Assembly (NCBI RefSeq): GCF_000243075.1
Contig: NC_016745.1
Coordinates: forward strand, 2,621,001-2,685,000
Length of the DNA stretch: 64,000 nucleotides
Reading direction: 5' to 3'
Source: Oceanimonas sp. GK1
Lineage (GTDB): Bacteria > Pseudomonadota > Gammaproteobacteria > Enterobacterales > Aeromonadaceae
Positions 8,893 to 17,103 of the stretch are shown piece by piece. A program made the position numbers and the translations under genes. The notes beneath the pieces were generated by a model that had not been told where the DNA came from, made no database searches, and worked only from the letters and a program-made list of their open reading frames with translations. Within the stretch, counting starts at the first letter, position 1, and each line of letters starts with the position of its first letter.

Positions 8893-8963
8893 GTGGCTGA
8901 CGCTGTACGTGAGGGGTGAGGCGATTATCCCCTTACTCCTCCCCCCTCACTGAGGTATTCGGT

Positions 8964-11078
8964 TTACTTCAGTTGCCAGACCGTCATCTCGGCCAGGGTA
9001 TGCTGAAACTTGCGCCGGGTTTCCCTTATCACAAAGGGCACGTCCTGCTGGCCGACCAGCTCGAACCGTTCGCCCAGCACCGCCTTCAGGCCATCGAGGG
9101 TGCTGAAGTTTTCGCCGTTGACCTTGACCCCGCCCAGCCATTTTTCCTTCGGCGTATAGTCTTCCAGCCAGGTGTAAGGCGAGGTCAGCACCAGGCAGCC
9201 ACCGGCATTGAGCCGCTGGTGCACCTGGGCCAGAAAAGCCGCCGGATCGTAGAGCCGGTCAATCAGGTTGCCGCAGAAGATGAGGTCATAGCCGGTAAAG
9301 CGGGGCTTGAGGTTGTGGGCATCGCCCTGCACAAACTCGATGCGATGAGCCACTTCGGCATAGCCCATGTCCGCCAGGCTGGCCTGCTTGAACTCCACCA
9401 GATCCCCTTCGGTGGGAATGGCAAAGCGGGTCTGGCCGCTTTCCTTGAGCTGAAAGCCGTGCTGAATAAAACGGGCGGAAAAGTCGATGCCGTCCACCTT
9501 GTCGAAGTGGCGCGCCAGCTCAAAACTGGCCCGGCCCACGGAGCAGCCCAGATCCAGTGCCCGGCCCTTGTTTATTGCGGGTACATGGCTCAGCAGCGCA
9601 TTGACGCAGGCCACCGGGTAGTTGGGCACATCAAAATAGCGGTCGCCATAATGGAATTCCAGGTACTGGGCGACCAGCTCGTCGGTTTCATAGGTGTTGA
9701 CAGGCTCCACGGGGACCTCGGGGTTGTCGGATTCAATGTAGCGAAAGCCCGCATGCTGAAAGAAATGCCGGCGAAAGGCATAGCGGGAGTAACGGGTGGC
9801 CTCGTTGCCGGTCGAGATCCAGGAGCCGCCCTTGAACAGGTTGTGGCGATTGTCAAAGGTCGGGGTGGAAAAGTCGTCGTACAGCGGATGCACCTCAAAG
9901 CCGGGAAAGCCGTCGATGGGGGTTTCGGTCCACTGCCAGACATTGCCGGTAATGTCATGGATGCCGTCGTGCTCAAAGCGGTTGACCGGGCAGGACGACG
10001 CGTAATATTCCAGGTTGAGGTTGCCCGGCGCCCGCTCCCAGTCGGGCTGATCGGCGTCGATACGGTTGCGCAGCAGGGTCCATTCGGCTTCGGTGGGCAG
10101 GCGAATATGGCGGCCGGTTTGTGCCGCCTTCCAGTTACAGAAGGCCTTGGCTTCAAGGTAGTTCACCTCCACCGGCCAGTCCTGCGGCAGCGGTATCTCT
10201 TCCAGCAGGTTACGCTGGAAATACTGGCCGTCACGCTCCAGCCAGAAACGGGGCAGCGTGGCCTGAGTAAACGCCAGCCACTGGCGGCCTTCCTCGGTCC
10301 AGTGCTCCGGCTTGTGGTAACCGCCATCCTGCACAAACGCCGCGTATTCGCCGTTGGACACCAGGTATTTCGACACCCGGAACGGCTGTACCTCCACCGT
10401 TTTGCTGCCGTATTCGTTGTCCCAGCCGTAGGTGGTGGCCGAGGCGGGCTTGCCCAGGGTGAGGATGTCGCCGGCCACCGGCAACAGGGCATTTGGCGGC
10501 GCGCTGCCGGACTCTCGACAGGCGGCCCACAAGGGGTGCGGCCTGAGCTGCGCCAGGGGCAGCATGCGCATGATCACCGAGGAGGTTTCCAGGTGAATGC
10601 GCTCGTGTTCAATGCCCATCAGCACTATCCAGGCGGCGGAATCCTGGCTGATAGGCAGGGTTAGCGGCATCTCGCTGATAAACCGATCCACCGTTTCCCG
10701 CACCCGGTCGCGGTAGTCGCGTGTGTGGGCCAGGCTGGGCCAGTCGTAGTGGGCCTCGTTCAGATCGTCCCAGGACATTTCGTCCACGCCGATGGCGAAC
10801 ATCGACTCCAGCCGTTCGTCAATGCGCGCCGGCAGGTACTTGCCCAGCACCAGCTTGTTGATGAAAAACACCGCGGTGTGGCCAAAATAGAAGATCAACG
10901 GATGGCGCAGGGGTTCGGGCCGGGAATAGTAGGCGGCATCGGTGGTAATGCAGTCGAACAGCGCCTCATAGAGGCTGAAGGTCTGGTGAAAGTAACGACG
11001 GATTTCTTCCCGTTTTTGTACCGGATCCGTACCGGTCAGCAGCGGGGTTCGGGTTACGGCATCGGCCAGTGTGTGCAT
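8964..11078 (-). CDS. ovoA: 5-histidylcysteine sulfoxide synthase / 4-mercaptohistidine N-methyltransferase (ovothiol)
   Basis: About 704 aa with the three-domain OvoA layout. A DinB-like domain comes first, with the iron-binding His-x3-His-x-Glu seen in GIEHERIHLETS near residue 165. A formylglycine-generating-enzyme-type domain follows (residues ~200-440, with RLPTEAEW, ITGNVWQWTE, FKGGSWIS and RRHFFQHAGFRY). A C-terminal SAM methyltransferase completes it (residues ~465-700, ALDLGCSVGRASFELA). The enzyme couples cysteine to histidine oxidatively and methylates the mercaptohistidine, giving the thiol antioxidant ovothiol. The ATG at 11078 is preferred because AGGGA sits seven bases before it; in-frame starts at 11084 and 11096 exist. 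Confidence 0.93.
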   Translation of the reverse strand: MHTLADAVTRTPLLTGTDPVQKREEIRRYFHQTFSLYEALFDCITTDAAYYSRPEPLRHPLIFYFGHTAVFFINKLVLGKYLPARIDERLESMFAIGVDEMSWDDLNEAHYDWPSLAHTRDYRDRVRETVDRFISEMPLTLPISQDSAAWIVLMGIEHERIHLETSSVIMRMLPLAQLRPHPLWAACRESGSAPPNALLPVAGDILTLGKPASATTYGWDNEYGSKTVEVQPFRVSKYLVSNGEYAAFVQDGGYHKPEHWTEEGRQWLAFTQATLPRFWLERDGQYFQRNLLEEIPLPQDWPVEVNYLEAKAFCNWKAAQTGRHIRLPTEAEWTLLRNRIDADQPDWERAPGNLNLEYYASSCPVNRFEHDGIHDITGNVWQWTETPIDGFPGFEVHPLYDDFSTPTFDNRHNLFKGGSWISTGNEATRYSRYAFRRHFFQHAGFRYIESDNPEVPVEPVNTYETDELVAQYLEFHYGDRYFDVPNYPVACVNALLSHVPAINKGRALDLGCSVGRASFELARHFDKVDGIDFSARFIQHGFQLKESGQTRFAIPTEGDLVEFKQASLADMGYAEVAHRIEFVQGDAHNLKPRFTGYDLIFCGNLIDRLYDPAAFLAQVHQRLNAGGCLVLTSPYTWLEDYTPKEKWLGGVKVNGENFSTLDGLKAVLGERFELVGQQDVPFVIRETRRKFQHTLAEMTVWQLK

Positions 11079-11161
11079 GAACATGTCCCTGATCACATTT
11101 TTGTTAACGTTACCTTGGCATGGGCCAAATGAGAAGCCTGAAAGGCCTCTGCAACAGACCC

Positions 11162-11209
11162 GCCGGTGGGAATTTTACTTCACCGGCCGAACGGCATTTT
11201 CCGCCGTTC
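11162..11209. other. two tandem hairpins between ovoA and ppnP
   Basis: Two 7-bp hairpins occur, GCCGGTG/CACCGGC (11162-11187) and GAACGGC/GCCGTTC (11189-11209). No T-run follows. A TATAAC at 11219-11224 could be a -10 for ppnP. Function unknown. Confidence 0.4.
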
Positions 11210-11257
11210 TGCCTTGTGCTATAACCAAGCTCCTTCTCAACCCATACAGGAAGTATC

Positions 11258-11584
11258 ATGTCTCAAGCCGACACTCAGTTCGACAATGTTTCCGTCCTCA
11301 AACAGGCCAATGTGTACCACGACGGCAAGGTCACCAGCCGCGTCGTGAAGTTTGCCGACGGCAGCCACAAGACCCTGGGCATCATGCTGCCCGGTGAATA
11401 CACCTTTGGCACCGAGGCCGCCGAGCTGATGGAAATCACCGCCGGTGAGCTGGACGTACAGCTGCCGGGCAGCGAGCAATGGCAGCGCATTCAGGGCGGC
11501 CAGTCCTTTGAGGTGCCCGCCAACGCCAGCTTCAACCTCAAGGTTCACAGCCTGGTGGATTACTGCTGCTCTTACTTCCAGTAA
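11258..11584 (+). CDS. ppnP: pyrimidine/purine nucleoside phosphorylase (DUF1255)
   Basis: A 108-aa single-cupin protein of the PpnP (YaiE) family, which splits several nucleosides with phosphate to base and ribose-1-phosphate. The family pattern is clear: DGKVTSRVVKFADGSHKTLGIMLPGEYTFGT at the start, then FEVPANASFNLKV and a Cys-rich end (DYCCSYFQ). This is the usual family length. An AGGAAG site precedes the ATG. It is a single gene, divergent from ovoA. Confidence 0.93.
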   Translation: MSQADTQFDNVSVLKQANVYHDGKVTSRVVKFADGSHKTLGIMLPGEYTFGTEAAELMEITAGELDVQLPGSEQWQRIQGGQSFEVPANASFNLKVHSLVDYCCSYFQ

Positions 11585-11597
11585 GGCATCCGCAGGC

Positions 11598-13304
11598 TTA
11601 TCCGGGCCGGCAGTCGCCGGCCCCGCACTCGGGAGGAGCCGGGCACAGCCGGTTGCGTCCCTGTTTTTTGGCCAGATACAACGCCTTGTCGGCCCGCCCC
11701 ACAAAATCCTCGATCCGATCATGCAGCCCGGGCACACCGGCCACCACGCCAAGGCTCAGGGTCACGATGCCATGGTCGGACTGGCCATGGGCAATATTGA
11801 GCTCGCGCACCGCCTCCAGCAGCCGTCCGGCCACATGCCGGGTCTGCCCCAGATCCAGCTCCGGCAACAGCACGATAAACTCTTCGCCCCCATAGCGCGC
11901 CACCATGTCTCCCTGGCGATGCAGCTGATCGGCCAGCGCCCGGGCCACCCGGTGCAGGCACTCATCCCCCTGCTGATGGCCGTATTCGTCGTTAAAGCGT
12001 TTGAAGTAATCGATGTCTCCCATGATCAGTCCCAGCGAGCGCTGCTCGCGCTGGGCACGGCGCCATTCGGCGTCCAGGTGCCGGTCAAAGCAGCGCCGGT
12101 TGGGGATCTGGGTCAGCTCATCCACCTCGCTAAGGCGCTGCAGCGACTGGTTCATGTCCTGCAGGTGACGATTGGCCTGGGCCAGCTGTTGCTCGGCACT
12201 GGCCCGGGCCTTGACGAAGACTTCAAAGGTGGCGCCCATGCGGCTGATTTCATCATCGCCGTCGGTGGGAATGGGCACCGGCCGCCCCTCACCGTGGGAC
12301 TGCATGGCCCGGCCCAGGCGATTGATGCGCTGAATAATGGCCCGGCGAATATAGAAAATGGCGCCCAGGGTGATCAGCACCAGCATCAGTGACGCCGCCA
12401 GCAGCCCCGCCAGGGAACGCTGCATCAGCACCTGCTGCTCCTGCAGGGCCTGCTGGGCCGAGGCCTTGAGGCGCTGATGGTAGCCAAAGGTGGCACTGGT
12501 GAGCTTTTGTGCCAATACCCGGGTCTGCCGGGCCGTGGCCAGGGTGGCGCGGGCATGGCGCAACAGCGGGCCCCGCCGGCTGAACAGGGTGGGCAGCTGT
12601 TCATCAAGCCGGGTCCGTAACGCGATAAATTCGGGGTCGGTGAGGGCCAGTGAGGCCAGATCGCGCAATTGCTGATCACAGTAGGCCTGCAGCCGGCTGA
12701 TGTGCCCCGGACGCTCGGCACTCAGAACGGCGGCGGCGTAGCCGAGGGCCGCCAGCGCCGGGCCGGCAAAGCGCTGCTCGGGCAACGGCAACTCGCCCCC
12801 CTGCGGCAGCTCGGACAGGCGCCTGAGCAACAGAAACAACTCGTCCACCTGGCGCAACTGCCCCGCCTGCAGATCCTGCTCGGCCCGCAACCGTTCGTTA
12901 AGGCGGTCCAGGCTGCTGAAAAACGGCCGCTGCCAGCGATCCAGGGCAGCGGCATCGGCCTCGCTCAAGGGGCCGCCTTGCTGCTCCAGCCGCTCGCGGG
13001 TGCCCTGATAGAGACTGGCCAGGTTTTCCACCCGCCGGTTGCCGGCACTCACGGAACGATCATTGCCCACCAACAGTTCGTAAACTTCGGCGGCGATGGT
13101 CTCGGCGTCCCGGGTCAGCTCGGCGGCGATCATGGCCCGCTCGACATGACGGCCCACCGCCCCCGCCAGCCCCGAGTACTGGCTGAAGATCACATAGGCA
13201 AAGAGCGACGCCGACAACAGATACAGCCCAAACACCAGCATGATGATCAGCATCAGCCGTCGCCCCAGGCTGTTGCGAACCTTCTTACTGCCGGTGGCGG
13301 TCAT
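11598..13304 (-). CDS. membrane-anchored GGDEF diguanylate cyclase
   Basis: A 568-aa inner-membrane protein that makes cyclic di-GMP. One membrane segment lies near residues 17-40. A periplasmic helical sensor follows (residues ~41-300), then a second segment near 305-327 and a HAMP linker. The C-terminal GGDEF domain has the catalytic motif GGEEF. An intact RxxD inhibitory site (RQGD) lies five residues before it, so product inhibition is expected. No EAL domain. It starts 10 bases after a solute-binding protein gene, strongly suggesting one transcript and a binding-protein-dependent sensory input, though that link is inference. Confidence 0.93.
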   Translation of the reverse strand: MTATGSKKVRNSLGRRLMLIIMLVFGLYLLSASLFAYVIFSQYSGLAGAVGRHVERAMIAAELTRDAETIAAEVYELLVGNDRSVSAGNRRVENLASLYQGTRERLEQQGGPLSEADAAALDRWQRPFFSSLDRLNERLRAEQDLQAGQLRQVDELFLLLRRLSELPQGGELPLPEQRFAGPALAALGYAAAVLSAERPGHISRLQAYCDQQLRDLASLALTDPEFIALRTRLDEQLPTLFSRRGPLLRHARATLATARQTRVLAQKLTSATFGYHQRLKASAQQALQEQQVLMQRSLAGLLAASLMLVLITLGAIFYIRRAIIQRINRLGRAMQSHGEGRPVPIPTDGDDEISRMGATFEVFVKARASAEQQLAQANRHLQDMNQSLQRLSEVDELTQIPNRRCFDRHLDAEWRRAQREQRSLGLIMGDIDYFKRFNDEYGHQQGDECLHRVARALADQLHRQGDMVARYGGEEFIVLLPELDLGQTRHVAGRLLEAVRELNIAHGQSDHGIVTLSLGVVAGVPGLHDRIEDFVGRADKALYLAKKQGRNRLCPAPPECGAGDCRPG

Positions 13305-13314
13305 CAGGGCGCGC

Positions 13315-14334
13315 TCAGCGAAACAGGGGCGCGAACAGCAGCCCGCCCCGGGACCAGGGCTGGTTCAGCCCCTGGGGCATGTTCACCGGGGTGTTGGGGC
13401 CAAAGTGGCGCTGGTAGATTTCGCTGTAGTTGCCCACGCTGCGAATGGCCTGATAGGCCCAGTCGGCGGGCAGGCCCAGCCGCTCGCCGAGATTACCGCT
13501 GGCGCCAAGCAGGTTGCGGACTTCCACATCGCGGCTTTGGGCACGGGCGCGCGCCACATTGCCTTGAGTGACCCCCTTGTCGTCAGCCAGGATCAGGGCA
13601 TGAACCACGGCGCGGATCACCCTGCTCCATTCGGGATCATCGTTGCGCACCATGGGACTTATCGGCTCCCGGGACAGCAGCTCGGGCAACATGTGGTAGT
13701 GTTCGGGATCGTCGGCCCGGTGGGCCCGGTTGATGGCCAGGTTGATGCGATCGGCGGTGTAGGCATCGCAGTGGCCCCGGAAAAAACTGTCGCCATTGGA
13801 AAACACGACCCGGGCATGGATCTGATCCCGCTCCAGCAGGGTCAGCAGATTGCTGTGGGTGGTGGTGTTTTCGGTTACGCACACCGACTTGCCATCGAGA
13901 TCAGACAGCTGCGTGATGCCCGAGCCGGTACGCACCAGCACGCCCTGGCCGTCGAACAGGTAGATGGCGGGAAAGGCCACCTGGTACTGATCTTCCCGGC
14001 CAAGGGTCCAGGTGGCACTGTACATGACCACGTCGCTGCGCTTTTGCTGCAGGCTGGTAAAACGGCTGGTGGCATCCACTTCCACATACTGCACCCGCTC
14101 CGGATCGCCAAACAGGGCCGCGGCGGTGGCCCGGCAGAAGTCCACGTAAAAACCGCGCCAGGCGCCGCTTTCATCAATGGCACTGCGGCCGGGATCATCC
14201 GGAAAGACCCCACAACGAATATCGCCATGGCGCAACGCCTGCTGCAGGGTGCTCCCCTGTGCCGGCACGCCCGCCAGCAATAACAGCACCAGCGCCAGCC
14301 CACCGGCGACCTTGCCAAGACCTTGTATTGCCAT
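13315..14334 (-). CDS. periplasmic amino-acid-binding protein (AapJ-like), no permease nearby
   Basis: About 339 aa with a signal peptide (hydrophobic GGLALVLLLLAG, cleavage after PAQG). The body resembles the general L-amino-acid binding proteins of ABC transporters: RCGVFPDDPGRSA, GFYVDFCRATAAALFGDPERV, then SDVVMYSATWTLGRE. No membrane or ATPase genes of a transporter are nearby. Instead it is followed 10 bases later by a diguanylate cyclase, so it probably acts as a sensor subunit. Two adjacent ATG codons (14337, 14334) are possible starts; AGGA is better spaced for 14334. Much longer in-frame starts lack a signal sequence. Confidence 0.87.
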   Translation of the reverse strand: MAIQGLGKVAGGLALVLLLLAGVPAQGSTLQQALRHGDIRCGVFPDDPGRSAIDESGAWRGFYVDFCRATAAALFGDPERVQYVEVDATSRFTSLQQKRSDVVMYSATWTLGREDQYQVAFPAIYLFDGQGVLVRTGSGITQLSDLDGKSVCVTENTTTHSNLLTLLERDQIHARVVFSNGDSFFRGHCDAYTADRINLAINRAHRADDPEHYHMLPELLSREPISPMVRNDDPEWSRVIRAVVHALILADDKGVTQGNVARARAQSRDVEVRNLLGASGNLGERLGLPADWAYQAIRSVGNYSEIYQRHFGPNTPVNMPQGLNQPWSRGGLLFAPLFR

Positions 14335-14527
14335 CATGACATCCTTGTTTACGCACTCCCCAACCTTGTCAGCATGACCCATTTTGCAAAAAATGACATC
14401 GTTTCGTCGCCATTCAATGGAGCTCGCCCTCACATTTTCCGCCCGCGGCCTTTTTGCTACGCTCAATCACAGGCAAAAGACGTCAGCCACTATTCTGAAA
14501 ACAGGCTTTCTGGTCAGGAGACATGTC

Positions 14528-14962
14528 ATGCTCATTACTCTCACCGTACGGCTGATCTCCGGCATGTACGCTCATCACGACTGGGCCTGCGAGCTGGAAA
14601 TCGACGACGGCGCCTCACTGCACGAGCTGCATCATGCCATTCAGCAAGCGGTACGGTTCAACAACGATCACATGTACTCCTTTTTTATCGCCCGCCAGGA
14701 GCACAGCGCCGATCGCCTGCACTTTGACGGCGACGAATACTCCCTCGACGCGGCCATTTCGACCCTGTTCCCGCTGCCCAAAGGCAAAAAACTGTTCTAC
14801 TGGTTCGACTTTGGCGACGACTGGATTTTTCAGGTATCCCGCTCCCGCAAAAAGCCGAGATCCTGCTCGCCGGGACGGTCCTATCCCCGCGTGACCGGGG
14901 AAACCGGCACCCGACCGGTGCAGTATGAAGGCTATGATCCCCATGCCGAGCCGGAGTGGTAA
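14528..14962 (+). CDS. plasmid pRiA4b ORF-3-like protein
   Basis: A 144-aa cytoplasmic protein of the pRiA4b ORF-3 family, whose function is unknown. The family pattern is seen in LHELHHAIQQAVRFNNDHMYSFF near residues 30-52, and KLFYWFDFGDDWIFQV near residues 85-100. The ATG at 14528 has AGGAG seven bases upstream; an earlier in-frame start adds 48 residues with no resemblance to the family. The stop lies 4 bases before the next gene, so the two are probably co-transcribed. Confidence 0.82.
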   Translation: MLITLTVRLISGMYAHHDWACELEIDDGASLHELHHAIQQAVRFNNDHMYSFFIARQEHSADRLHFDGDEYSLDAAISTLFPLPKGKKLFYWFDFGDDWIFQVSRSRKKPRSCSPGRSYPRVTGETGTRPVQYEGYDPHAEPEW

Positions 14963-14966
14963 GCCC

Positions 14967-16070
14967 ATGTTCAGGACCCTGTGGATGCTGTTGTTGCTGA
15001 TGCTGCCGCTGCTGAGCCTGCCGCTGGCGGCCCGGGACTACGCCGTGCAGACCCTGGCCGAAGGACTGGATCATCCCTGGAGCCTGGCCGAGCTGCCCGA
15101 CGGCCGCCTGCTGGTCAGCGAACGCCGGGGGCGGCTGTGGCTGCTGACGCCAGAGGGGGAGCGCACCCCGGTGTCCGGCTTGCCGGCCCTGGCCACCGGC
15201 GGCCAGGGAGGCCTGCTCGATCTCCGCCTGCACCCGGACTTTGCCGCCAACCGGCTGCTGTATTTCAGCTTCAGTCAGCCCGGCCCCGGCGGCGCCGGCA
15301 CCGCCGTGGCCCGGGCCCGGCTGACCGATCACCGGCTGGAACGGCTGCAAGTGGTGTTTGAGCAGGTGCCCAAAACCCATGGCCGGGCCCACTTCGGCTC
15401 GCGCCTGGCCTTTGATCCCGAGGGGTACCTCTTTATTACCACCGGCGATCGTTACCACAGCCGGCACCAGGCCCAGCGCCTCGATAACCACCTGGGCAAG
15501 ATCCTTCGGCTGCATGATGACGGCCGGGTGCCCGCCGACAATCCCTTTGTCGAGACTCCCGGCGCCCTGCCCGAGATCTGGAGCCTGGGGCACCGCAATC
15601 TGCAGGGCGCCGCCATTCACCCGGACAGCGGTGAGCTCTGGACCCATGAGCACGGCCCCCAGGGGGGTGACGAAGTCAACCGCATTCAAAGAGGCGCCAA
15701 TTACGGCTGGCCGGTGGTGACCTTCGGCGAGGAATACGGCGGCGGCACCATAGGCGAAGGCAGCCGCAAGGCCGGCATGGTGGATCCGCTCTGGGTATGG
15801 GTCCCCTCCATCGCCCCTTCGGGTATGCTGTTTTACACCGGCGAGGCCTTTCCCGGCTGGCGCGGCCATCTCTTCGTGGGCGCCCTGGTCGGGCGCCGGC
15901 TGATACGGCTGGAGCTGGACGGAGAACGGGTGACGGGCGAACACCACCTGCTGGATGAACTGGGCTGGCGCATTCGCGCCCTGCACCAGGCCGCCGACGG
16001 CGGCATTTATGTGTTGACCGACGAGAACAACGGCCGCCTGCTCAAGCTGGTGCCGGCCGCCGGGGGCTGA
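14967..16070 (+). CDS. PQQ-dependent aldose sugar dehydrogenase (YliI-like)
   Basis: A 367-aa soluble periplasmic beta-propeller with a signal peptide (MLLLLMLPLLSLPLAARD). The family pattern includes GLDHPWSLAELPDGRLLVSERRG, then HPDFA, FGSRLAFDPEGYLFI, GHRNLQGAAIHP and WTHEHGPQGGDEVN. The catalytic His is expected in the THGRAHFGSR region. By family knowledge it oxidises aldose sugars with PQQ as cofactor. No PQQ synthesis genes are in the window. It follows the pRiA4b-like gene after 4 bases. Confidence 0.9.
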   Translation: MFRTLWMLLLLMLPLLSLPLAARDYAVQTLAEGLDHPWSLAELPDGRLLVSERRGRLWLLTPEGERTPVSGLPALATGGQGGLLDLRLHPDFAANRLLYFSFSQPGPGGAGTAVARARLTDHRLERLQVVFEQVPKTHGRAHFGSRLAFDPEGYLFITTGDRYHSRHQAQRLDNHLGKILRLHDDGRVPADNPFVETPGALPEIWSLGHRNLQGAAIHPDSGELWTHEHGPQGGDEVNRIQRGANYGWPVVTFGEEYGGGTIGEGSRKAGMVDPLWVWVPSIAPSGMLFYTGEAFPGWRGHLFVGALVGRRLIRLELDGERVTGEHHLLDELGWRIRALHQAADGGIYVLTDENNGRLLKLVPAAGG

Positions 16071-16147
16071 TTTTGCCGCTGAAATGGGGTAACCTGTAAC
16101 AACTGTACTTTATTTCAGTTACTTTTGTGAACAATAAGGAAGGCAAT

Positions 16148-16597
16148 ATGAGCGACAAGATCTGGAACGTCTACCTCTCCGGCGAAATTCACACCGACTG
16201 GCGCGAGCAAATCATCCATGGTTGCGAAGCCCGGGGCCTGAAGGTGCGCTTCAGCTCCGCCGTGACCGATCACGATGCCAGCGACATGGTGGGCGTCAAC
16301 ATTCTGGGCAGCGAGGAAGACAACTTCTGGCGTGACCGCAAGGCCTCCGGCATCAACAGCATCCGCACCTCCACCCACATCAAGGAAGCGGACCTGGTGG
16401 TGGTGCGTTTCGGGCCCAAATACAAGCAGTGGAACGCCGCCTTTGACGCCGGCTTTGCCGTGGCCTCCGGTGTCCCCATCATCACCCTGCACGACGCCGA
16501 GCACGATCATCCGCTGAAGGAAGTGGACGAGGCCGCCAAGGCCACCTGCCGTCATCCGGAGCAGGTGGTGGAGATCCTGGCCTACCTGATGTCCTGA
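16148..16597 (+). CDS. YtoQ-family protein
   Basis: A 149-aa cytoplasmic protein of the YtoQ family (nucleoside 2-deoxyribosyltransferase-like fold). Its biological reaction is not established. Recognised from the start NVYLSGEIHTDWRE, the central VGVNILGSEEDNFWRD, then ADLVVVRFGPKYKQWNAAFDAG. An AAGGAAGG site precedes the ATG at 16148; an in-frame GTG seven codons upstream is less likely. It is a single gene with its own terminator. Confidence 0.9.
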   Translation: MSDKIWNVYLSGEIHTDWREQIIHGCEARGLKVRFSSAVTDHDASDMVGVNILGSEEDNFWRDRKASGINSIRTSTHIKEADLVVVRFGPKYKQWNAAFDAGFAVASGVPIITLHDAEHDHPLKEVDEAAKATCRHPEQVVEILAYLMS

Positions 16598-16603
16598 TCT
16601 GAC

Positions 16604-16630
16604 AAAGCGGAGCCTTGTGGCTCCGCTTTT
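16604..16630 (+). terminator. rho-independent terminator after ytoQ
   Basis: An 11-bp stem AAAGCGGAGCC (16604-16614) with its complement and a TTGT loop ends in TTTT. Confidence 0.85.
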
Positions 16631-16736
16631 GCTTGCCTGTGCCGGTTCCTGTCGGCCTGCCTGCCCTTTCGGCCTTTTTCATTCGCCCTTTCGTTTTACA
16701 CTTCACCATGAATTAACAGAAAGGGTTACCGTTTCC

Positions 16737-17096
16737 ATGAACATTCGCCTCGCCACCTTGCTGCTGAGCCTGGCCACGCCGCTAACGGCCGCCGAGTCCC
16801 CGATATGGATAGACGTGCGCAGCCCCGAGGAATACCAGCAGGATCACCTGCCCGGCGCCGTACTCATTCCCCATACCCACATCGCCCGGGGCGTGACCGA
16901 GCGTTACCCCAACCGCACGACCCTCATCAACCTCTACGGCGAGGATGGCCGGCGCTCACGCATGGCGATGGAAGCACTGCAGGCGCTGGGCTACAGCCGG
17001 GTGGCAGACCTGGGCAGCCTGAGCCGGCTCAGGGGAGACGAGCCGGCCCCCTTGCCCGTGGTGCACACCGCCGGCCATTCGATCACGCAGGAATAA
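16737..17096 (+). CDS. periplasmic rhodanese-like protein lacking the catalytic Cys
   Basis: A 119-aa single-domain rhodanese fold of the PspE type, with a signal peptide (RLATLLLSLATPLTAAES). Family sequence: IWIDVRSPEEYQQDHLPGAVLIPH near residues 22-45 and the end RVADLGSL. In active rhodaneses the loop after the fourth strand holds Cys (PspE reads YCNAGRQSG); here it reads YGEDGRRSR, so Cys is replaced by Gly and sulfur transfer should be impossible. It may be a binding or redox-insensitive relic. The gene converges on cvrA with a 7-base gap. Confidence 0.85.
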   Translation: MNIRLATLLLSLATPLTAAESPIWIDVRSPEEYQQDHLPGAVLIPHTHIARGVTERYPNRTTLINLYGEDGRRSRMAMEALQALGYSRVADLGSLSRLRGDEPAPLPVVHTAGHSITQE

Positions 17097-17103
17097 GCCC
17101 GGT

